Assembly (NCBI GenBank): GCA_012033205.1
Contig: JAAUSO010000028.1
Location: forward strand, 1 to 51,828
From: Richelia sp. SL_2_1
GTDB lineage: Bacteria; Cyanobacteriota; Cyanobacteriia; Cyanobacteriales; Nostocaceae
Direction: 5' to 3'
Length of the DNA stretch: 51,828 bases
Below are positions 44,800 through 51,828 of the stretch, piece after piece. Position numbers and translations under genes: made by a program. The notes beneath the pieces are model-generated. The model was not told the origin of the DNA. It saw nothing but the letters and a program-made list of their open reading frames with translations, and did not search any database. Every line of letters starts with the position of its first letter. Within the stretch, counting starts at the first letter, position 1.

Positions 44800-47617
44800 T
44801 TAAAAATCAATTGCAAACGACGCAGAAACAGCAAAAGGTTTTCCGGGATTAACCCCACCTCCTACAAAGTCATAATTCGCCGAACGGAAATAATCAATAT
44901 CAAACAGGTTTTCAATATTCAATTGAGCACGCCAATTATCCCGTTTATAGAATAAAGCTGCATCGGTACGAAAATAGCTCGGAAGCGTGTAGGTATTATC
45001 TAAATCCCTTTGACGTTCCCCTACATAAAACAGCCCTAAGCCAAACCCCAATCCTGCAAGATTACCTTTTTGGATTTCGTAAGTTGTCCATAAACTAAAT
45101 TGATTTTCCGGAACCTTAGCAAGACGATTTCCTTCAATATCGGGGTTGTCTTCACTCACAAATGCATCTAAGTAAGTATAGGCTGCTGTCATTTTCCAAC
45201 CCGGTGAAATTTCCCCTCCCAGATTGAGTTCAAATCCGCGACTGGTTTGTTCTCCGGTTTGGATAGAAAAATTAGGATTATCGGGGTCAGTTCTACTTAT
45301 ATTTTGTTTGCGAATGTCAAAAGCTGCTAAAGTAAGGCTGAGTTTATCAGTTAAATCTGCCTTCGCACCTACTTCAAATTGCCTTCCCTTTTCTGGCTCG
45401 AATGGCTCATCATTGTTGCGTCTTGTGCCAAAGGATGGATTAAACGAGCGTGTATAGGATGCATAAAGTGACAGCGGTTGAATTGGTTGGTAAATAATGC
45501 CAAATCTGGGCGACCAAGCACTGTCGGTTTGCTCAAATTCTGTTCTTGGTTCGCCTAAATTTCTTTCAGTCCGAAATTGGTCGGCACTATCGTAACGAAT
45601 ACCTGCCAATACTTTTAAATTGGGCAATAAATCAATTTGGTCTTGCAGGTAAATACCTATCTGCGTTACTTTGTCATCTCGGAAAAAATCTGGAGCAATA
45701 TCAAAAGGTGTTCGAGTATAAACTGGATTAAAGATATTAATAGATGGATAAGGCTCAGGGCTATCAAACTGAAAATTTGGAGCTTCAGTGTTACGACGAT
45801 ATTCAACTCCAGCTAATATTTTATGTTTAATTGAACCTGTATTGAACTTACCTGTCACATCTACATTTGTAAAGAAACGACTATAGGTGAATGGCACTAA
45901 AATCATTAACGCGATCGAGTTCTCCTGTTTCCTCGTCTAAACCATCACCAAAACCAAAATCAGCATAGAATCTAGTAGGTTCGTATTGTAAATATTGCAA
46001 AGCGTGTCTAACAGACCAATCTTCGTTGAATCGATGATTCAGCGTGTAGCCAATGTTGAATTGCTCTTGTTCAAACTGATTAAATGGTTCGCCAAAAAAT
46101 CGTTCCCGAGGAACATCAACCACACCATCACTGGTTTCGGGAAGTCCTTCATCTATGGTTTCCCGCTCAGTGACATATTGACCATAAACGTTTAAGGAAG
46201 TATTTGGACTGATATCCCAGGTTACTGTTGGACTTATTGAAAAGTTATCGCCATCTACAAAGTCGCGGAAACTACCTTCATTTTCGTAGGCTACATTTAA
46301 GCGATACCGGACTGTTTTTGAATCATTCAAGGGACCAGATAAATCGATAGCCCCTCGATAGGTATCAAAACTTCCTACTGTAAAGGAGGTAGAAGCGAAA
46401 GGCTCAAATAAAGGTTTTTTAGAAACCAGGTTGATAACTCCACCGGGTTCTCCTTGACCAAATAGTACCGAAGCCGGACCTTTGAGTATCTCAACACTTT
46501 CGATATCGTTAGTAGTTAATACTCCCAAAGAACTGTAAGGAATACCATCGCGAAAAATACTATCTCTAACGTCAAAGCCTCTAATTTGGAAATTTTCTCC
46601 AAAAGTACTTGTTCCTCTGGCACCAGTAGAAGTCACACCACCTGCGGTTTCTAATGCTTCTCTAAGCTCTCTAACGTTGCGATCTTCTAATACTTGCTGC
46701 GGGATCACCTGAATCGACTGGGGAATATCCCGCAATGGTGTATCGGTTTTGGTCGCAGTCGAACTATTCGGAACCCGATACCCATCTCGTTCAGCCGTTA
46801 CCACTAACTCAATTGGCTCATCCTCCTGAGATGGTTTCTGAGACGGAGTTTCACTAGCAGGTTTCTCTACTTCTGATGGAGTTTCTTCGGGTTTGGAGTC
46901 CGGTTTTTGTGCAGTCGAAGCAGCAGGTGCTAATCCAAAAATCAAACCTTGTCCGCTATCAAATAATTCCACCTTGGGTAATGCTGTTTCACCAGTTGCG
47001 GTTATTCTGACAGTATTTGCATCTAAATTAGTTACTGTAATTTCAGTAATTCCCTCTATAGGTTTTTCCGAACTAAATTTGAATGTATCCCCTGTGGCTT
47101 GCTGTAATTGAGCGTTGGTAATATCGGCAATAAAATTATTACCACTGCTGCGATTTACTACTTGTAACTCTCTTGCTTGGGATGTTTGTAAAATTACCTC
47201 CAAGCCTTTATCTGTAGGATTGGCTTTAACACCTGTGATTAGTACAACTTGTTGCTTCCCGCTTGTAGATTCTGGGGTTGGAGAATTTGTTGGTGTTTGT
47301 ACCAACATCCGAGCGCTAGTAGAAGGAAATTTGATCTCACTGAGTTGGAGAATATTTTTACCTGCTTGATCTCGATTTGCCCTATCCACAGAACTTGCTG
47401 TTGACGGCTGGAAAATTCGGGGTTTTCGGGAATTGCGAACTAGTACGGGAGATTCGGTTCCTGCAACCTTCTTACCATTACTAGATTTTCCTACTTTATA
47501 GACAGAAGATTTACGAATTGCATCTTTTTGTACTTCCTCAGCTTTACTGGGAGTATCAATAAAAAAAAGAACCGCGCTTGTCAGTAGCAGACTTTGAAGC
47601 AATTTATCTAACTTCAC
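44800..47617 (-). pseudogene. AMIN-domain TonB-dependent siderophore receptor, frameshifted
   Basis: An outer-membrane receptor that takes up Fe-siderophore with TonB energy. From a GTG at 47617 (after GAGGG) come a signal peptide (LLQSLLLTSAVLFFIDTPSKA), a periplasmic AMIN domain (about residues 120-235, TDKGLEVILQTSQARELQVV), a TonB box EPIELVVTAER, a plug (DIPQSIQVIPQQVL; ILKGPASVLFGQGEPGGVIN) and a beta-barrel ending in Phe (FAVSASFAIDF). The frame breaks near 45895: the first frame ends at 45881, the next reads VPFTYSRFFTNVDVTGKFNT. One extra T (GATTTTAGTG for GATTTAGTG) explains it. With that corrected it is about 938 aa, the usual size for AMIN-TonB receptors. Confidence 0.9.
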
Positions 47618-48527
47618 CTATTCCCTCACATTACATTTAATCACACTGCTTGCTCTTGGTTTCACCGGAGGACGCAAAACGATTAGTGAAAATTATTAGC
47701 ATCTAACTTTAAACTAGTTTAATAATATTATGGAGTTAGGCAAGATACAAGATAATTAATAATTTTTTTCAATAAATGGTCAAGTAATTATGAATTCTAA
47801 GCAGTTTTTCAGAAACAAAGTATTTATTTAACACATAACAATAAATTGTGGCGATAGTTAATTTACATCATCAGGAGGTATTTTATAAAACCTAAATAAG
47901 TTCTTTGATTGCGGAACTGCACCCAACAAGACTAAATAAATCCAGCCCCATTCATAATTTTTATTCTATATTCAGTTGGTCATTTTAAAATTCAAAATAT
48001 TTCATCTGTCAAAAGATATATATTCTTATAGATAAGCAGTATTGAACAACTTCAATTAATCTATAATAATTCTTAACTATCTTGCTATTGCTAAAGCAAA
48101 CTATTCTTGTTAAGGTAGTTAAGGTTAAAGACATATATTTTTAACAACACTTAGAACTTAGGCAACTAGCACATTTTGCTCGTAAGGTGTTGTGACGCTT
48201 TGCTTGTTTTCTAGCACAGCAATAAGCTTTAAGCTTTTCGTGTCACGCAGCAACCAGAATCTTGTGAAAATTGCGTAACTCCTGAATATTAAATCCGGTA
48301 AAAACAGATTTTCCCTACTTTTGCTGATGTTTGATATTCGCTGGTGCCTAGCTGAATTAACAATCAATGGTCAAGATTTTTATTTAGAGAGATTATATCT
48401 TTAAGTTAGCTTAGCTTGACGAACAGATTCTGGTTTGGCTGATAACTAACTAAGTATTTGCTGCTTATTTCCCTCTTCAAAGTGAAACAAAAGCGAGCTG
48501 TATATTGGGATGTATCTATCAAAAAAA
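47618..48527. other. divergent intergenic region, receptor and NRPS
   Basis: About 900 bp with no convincing gene; an open frame at 48158-48367 (-) has no family look. It should contain the promoters of the receptor operon and the NRPS operon and so is the place to look for a Fur site; I could not identify one by eye. CAGGAGGT at 47870 is a strong ribosome-binding-like string, but no coding frame follows it. Confidence 0.6.
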
Positions 48528-51500
48528 ATGAATCAACATTCTTCTGGCTCTAAAGAAGATGTTCGCAACTGCTCTACAGTTGTTGAACTACTCCGTCTAA
48601 GAAGTTCCAAGCAGCCAAATCGGAATGCTTTTACCTTTTTATTAGATGGTGAATCCGAAGAAGCAAGGCTAACCTATCAAGAGTTAGATAGGTTTGCGCG
48701 TCGAATCGCTACTCAGTTGCAAGCACAAGGTTTGACTGGAAGACGCGCTTTACTGCTTTATCCTGCGGGACTAGATTTTTTAACTGCTTTTTTCGGTTGC
48801 TTGTATGCGGGGGTTGTGGCTGTAACTGCATATCCTCCACGAAATAAGCGTAATGCACCACGAATCCAAGCGATTTGTACAGATGCCCAAGCAACCATAG
48901 CTCTGACGACAACAGAAATATTATCTACAGTACAGTCTTTAATGATGGAAAAGACTGACATCAAATCTTTGCAGTGGCTGACTACGGATAATCTTGTACG
49001 AGGAATAGAAGATAATTGGAAAGAAGCCTCTATTAATAAAGATACTTTAGCTTTTCTGCAATATACCTCTGGTTCCACGGGGAAACCAAAGGGTGTAATG
49101 ATTAGTCATGGCAACTTACTTCATAATGCTCAGACAACTTACCAATTCATGGAGCATTCACCAGAAAGTAAGTTCGTGACATGGCTGCCAATGTACCATG
49201 ATATGGGTCTAATTGGCGGTATATTGCAGCCTTTGTATGGGGGTTTTCCTTGCGTTATTATGCCTCCAACCTCGTTCCTTCAAAGTCCTTATCGTTGGTT
49301 ACAGGCTATTTCTCAGTATAAAGGAACTACAAGTGGAGGACCGAATTTTGCCTATGATTTATGCGTGCAAAAAATCACTCTCGAGCAAAAAGCAACTCTT
49401 GATTTGAGTAGTTGGGATGTAGCATTTAATGGAGCCGAACCAGTTCGACACGATACCTTGGAGCGTTTTGCAGAGGCTTTTTCAGAGTGTGGCTTCCGTA
49501 AAGAGGCTTTTTACCCTTGTTACGGAATGGCTGAAACTACCCTGATGATTTCCGGTGTAAATAAGGCTACATCACCGATTGTAAAAGCAGTCCATAAATC
49601 TGCATTAGAATCTAATCGAGTTGTTGAAGCATCTGTCAACGATCAAGTTTACAATTTTGTTAGTTGTGGTCGAGTCATACCTGAGCAAAAAGTCGTAATC
49701 GCTCATCCAGAAACACTTAGAAGTTGTCAACCTGATGAAATCGGAGAAATTTGGGTATCGGGATTGAGCGTTGCGAGAGGTTATTGGAATCGTGAAGAAG
49801 AGACTCTTGAGACATTCCACGCTTATCTATCAGATACTAAAGAAGGACCATTTCTGCGGACTGGGGATTTAGGTTTTTTACAGGATGGGGAACTGTTCGT
49901 TACAGGTAGAGCCAAAGATTTAATTATTATTCGCGGTCGCAATTTGTATCCACAGGATATAGAATTAACCGCAGAATGCAGTCATTCTTCCTTACGTTCC
50001 GGTGCTAGTGCAGCTTTTACAATTTTAGTTAACAACGAAGAAAAATTAGTAGTTGTACAAGAATTAGAGTTTCGCGCCAAGCCCAATTTAGAAGAAGTAG
50101 CGAATGCAATTCGTAAAGCGATTAGTGAAGAACATCAAGTACAAGTTTATGCAGTTGTTTTAATTAAACCAGGTAGTATACCCAAAACTTCCAGTGGTAA
50201 GATTCAACGACGTGCGACTCGCGCTCAGTTTGAGAATGGTACCTTGTCTGTAATTGAAAGCAATATTCTCAAAATTAGTGATTTTGCTCCTGAAGAAACT
50301 CGATTACAGCGTGATCAACTTTTAGCGCTTTCTCCAAAAGAATCTCAAACAGTTTTAGAAAGATATCTGATAGAACAGGAAGCGAGAGTTTTGGCAATCG
50401 CACCGGATGAGATTGATCCCGAAGAGCCATTGACTACTCTTGGACTTGATTCTCTAAAAGTATTTGAGTTGAAAAACCGGGTTGAGGTTGACTTACAAGT
50501 ATCCGTATCTGTCGCAGACTTTTTTGAAGGAATGAGTACGCGATCTTTGGCAACAAAGACACTGGCTCAAATAACGGCAGATCAAATCCCATTGCTATCC
50601 CTTAACCAACAAAGACAAAATATACATACATCTGATCATCCTCTTTCTTTTGCACAGCAAGGATTGTGGTTTATACACGAATTAAATCCTTATAATCCTG
50701 CATATAACATTCCTATAGTTATTGATTTTAAAGGCGACCTAGACTTATCAATTTTACAAAAATGTGTTGATGAAATTGTCAGACGACACGAAGTATTGCG
50801 TACAAGCTTTACATTAATAGATGGACAACCCGTTCAAGTTATCAATCGAGATGCAGCTTTAACATTAACGTTTGAAGACTTGCGATCGCGATCGCTTTGC
50901 CAACGCAATAGCACCGCAGAAATTTTAACTACAGAGTTTGCACGGCAGCCTTTTGACTTATCTGCTGCATCGCTTTTACGCGGTAAAGTTTTGCAAATAA
51001 GTGAGAAAGATTTTCATTTAATTATCGTATTGCATCATATAATTGCAGATGGTTGGTCTATTGGCATTTTTATCAAAGAACTAGTTGGGCTATATGAAGC
51101 ATACTCTCAAGGCAAACTCCCACAACTTCCGGAATTACCTATCCAGTATAAAGATTTTGCTAATTGGCAACGAAAATGGATTGATTGCCAACGCACTCAA
51201 AAATTGTTAACTTACTGGAAACAAAAATTGCAGGGTCAACTCCCAGTATTGAATTTACCAACTGACCGTCCGCGATCGCCAGTGCAAACTTTTAAAGGTG
51301 CAAAAGCTAAATTAGTTCTTCCCCAAAACCTAAAAGTAGAACTGAAGAATTTAAGCCATCAGCTGGGAGTGACTTTATTTATGTCTTTGCTGAGTGCCTT
51401 CAAAATCTTACTGTTCCGCTATACAAATCAGACTGATATTATTGTCGGTTCGCCAATTGCCAATCGTAACAGAGCAGAGATTGAATCATTAATAGGATTT

Positions 51501-51828
51501 TTTGTCAATGTTTTAGTATTGCGTACAGACTTATCTGGTAATCTTAGTTTTCAAGATTTATTAGCACGGGTAAAATCAACTGCATTAGAAGCTTACGTTC
51601 ACCAAGACTTACCTTTTGAAAAATTAGTAGAGGAACTACAGCCAACTAGAGACCTCAGCTATAATCCGCTATTTCAGGTAATGTTCGTTCTCCAAAATGT
51701 ACCCAAACCAAATTTGAATTTATCTAATGCATCGGTTAGTTATGAAGAAGGTGATAGCGGTACATCTAAGTTTGATTTGACATTGTTTATGGAGGATTCC
51801 GAGCAAGGGCTAGTTGCGACTTGCGAGT
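48528..51828 (+). CDS. NRPS with fatty acyl-AMP ligase, carrier and condensation domains (3' end outside window)
   Basis: At least 1100 aa, open to the window edge. Domains: a fatty acyl-AMP ligase (about residues 1-570) with YTSGSTGKPKG (about 179), VVAVTAYPPRNKRN, WLPMYHDMGLIGGI, YGMAETTLM, and a C-lobe with LRTGDLGF and IIIRGRNLYPQDIE; a carrier domain (about 600-690) with LGLDSLKVFEL, the phosphopantetheine Ser being about 642; and a condensation domain (from about 700) with SFAQQGLWFIHELNP and HHIIADG (836-842), of the LCL or starter type. FAAL-initiated NRPSs make lipopeptides; next to the iron-uptake genes, a lipopeptide siderophore is likely. The ATG at 48528 is used; an in-frame ATG at 48510 is possible. 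No adenylation domain is reached. Confidence 0.93.
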   Translation, partial: MNQHSSGSKEDVRNCSTVVELLRLRSSKQPNRNAFTFLLDGESEEARLTYQELDRFARRIATQLQAQGLTGRRALLLYPAGLDFLTAFFGCLYAGVVAVTAYPPRNKRNAPRIQAICTDAQATIALTTTEILSTVQSLMMEKTDIKSLQWLTTDNLVRGIEDNWKEASINKDTLAFLQYTSGSTGKPKGVMISHGNLLHNAQTTYQFMEHSPESKFVTWLPMYHDMGLIGGILQPLYGGFPCVIMPPTSFLQSPYRWLQAISQYKGTTSGGPNFAYDLCVQKITLEQKATLDLSSWDVAFNGAEPVRHDTLERFAEAFSECGFRKEAFYPCYGMAETTLMISGVNKATSPIVKAVHKSALESNRVVEASVNDQVYNFVSCGRVIPEQKVVIAHPETLRSCQPDEIGEIWVSGLSVARGYWNREEETLETFHAYLSDTKEGPFLRTGDLGFLQDGELFVTGRAKDLIIIRGRNLYPQDIELTAECSHSSLRSGASAAFTILVNNEEKLVVVQELEFRAKPNLEEVANAIRKAISEEHQVQVYAVVLIKPGSIPKTSSGKIQRRATRAQFENGTLSVIESNILKISDFAPEETRLQRDQLLALSPKESQTVLERYLIEQEARVLAIAPDEIDPEEPLTTLGLDSLKVFELKNRVEVDLQVSVSVADFFEGMSTRSLATKTLAQITADQIPLLSLNQQRQNIHTSDHPLSFAQQGLWFIHELNPYNPAYNIPIVIDFKGDLDLSILQKCVDEIVRRHEVLRTSFTLIDGQPVQVINRDAALTLTFEDLRSRSLCQRNSTAEILTTEFARQPFDLSAASLLRGKVLQISEKDFHLIIVLHHIIADGWSIGIFIKELVGLYEAYSQGKLPQLPELPIQYKDFANWQRKWIDCQRTQKLLTYWKQKLQGQLPVLNLPTDRPRSPVQTFKGAKAKLVLPQNLKVELKNLSHQLGVTLFMSLLSAFKILLFRYTNQTDIIVGSPIANRNRAEIESLIGFFVNVLVLRTDLSGNLSFQDLLARVKSTALEAYVHQDLPFEKLVEELQPTRDLSYNPLFQVMFVLQNVPKPNLNLSNASVSYEEGDSGTSKFDLTLFMEDSEQGLVATCE

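Noticed and set aside
48158-48367. 69-codon open frame on the minus strand between receptor and NRPS
   Set aside because: No ribosome-binding site, odd composition and no recognisable motif; treated as chance.
47618-48527. Fur box between receptor and NRPS
   Set aside because: Expected from context, but no site stood out against the AT-rich background, so none is annotated.

Overview
The window looks like chromosomal DNA of a filamentous, probably heterocyst-forming cyanobacterium of the Calothrix/Rivularia/Nostoc kind. The evidence is photosystem II genes psbN and psbH, a CRR6-type NDH-1 assembly factor, scattered HIP1 octamers (GCGATCGC), several arrays of 7-bp tandem repeats (STRR-like), and many palindromic dispersed repeats. 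The DNA is AT-rich. I see no tRNA, rRNA or CRISPR array.

Layout. Positions 1-9443 hold ispD, a family 9 glycosyltransferase, a 1.7-kb gene-free stretch, an unrecognised gene, a CRR6-like gene, a subtilisin-like protease with a C-terminal beta-propeller, a FurC/PerR-like regulator and an unrecognised helical protein. Positions 9628-25715 are mostly housekeeping or conserved cyanobacterial genes: a 558-aa unknown, a GH38 alpha-mannosidase, divergent psbN/psbH, tatA, pth, rpsU, rsmI, cysQ, a DUF1445 hydro-lyase, a zinc-ribbon membrane protein, a DUF6464 protein, fmt and a membrane-anchored unknown. Positions 25979-26542 are a graveyard: a piece of a DevB/HlyD-like fusion protein and the first 45 or so codons of a Uma2-family gene cut off by a MITE-like element. 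Positions 26695-35467 are a type I restriction-modification locus (hsdM, hsdS, hsdR, YgjP-like metallopeptidase). Its hsdM is broken by about 435 bp of inserted DNA, and a second MITE-like element sits between hsdS and hsdR. Positions 36311-51828 are an iron/siderophore locus: two FecCD permeases and an ATPase on +; on -, two ABC half-transporters, a DUF1636 protein, a siderophore-binding lipoprotein and an AMIN-TonB receptor; then, diverging on +, the start of an NRPS with a fatty acyl-AMP ligase, carrier and condensation domain that runs off the window.

How it fits together. The last 15 kb reads as one make-export-import system for a lipopeptide siderophore. The acyl chain is activated by the FAAL domain and extended by the NRPS. 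The product would be moved by the paired half-transporters, recaptured by the TonB receptor and binding protein, and brought in by the FecCD/FecE transporter. The product class (for example cyanochelin-like) is inference, because the rest of the cluster lies outside.

Caution. Eight frameshifts in seven otherwise well-conserved reading frames can each be explained by a one-base change, mostly at short homopolymer runs (tatA, cysQ, the 24394 gene, hsdM twice, hsdS twice, the TonB receptor). Sequencing or assembly error is at least as likely as real decay, so these are described as frameshifted rather than dead.
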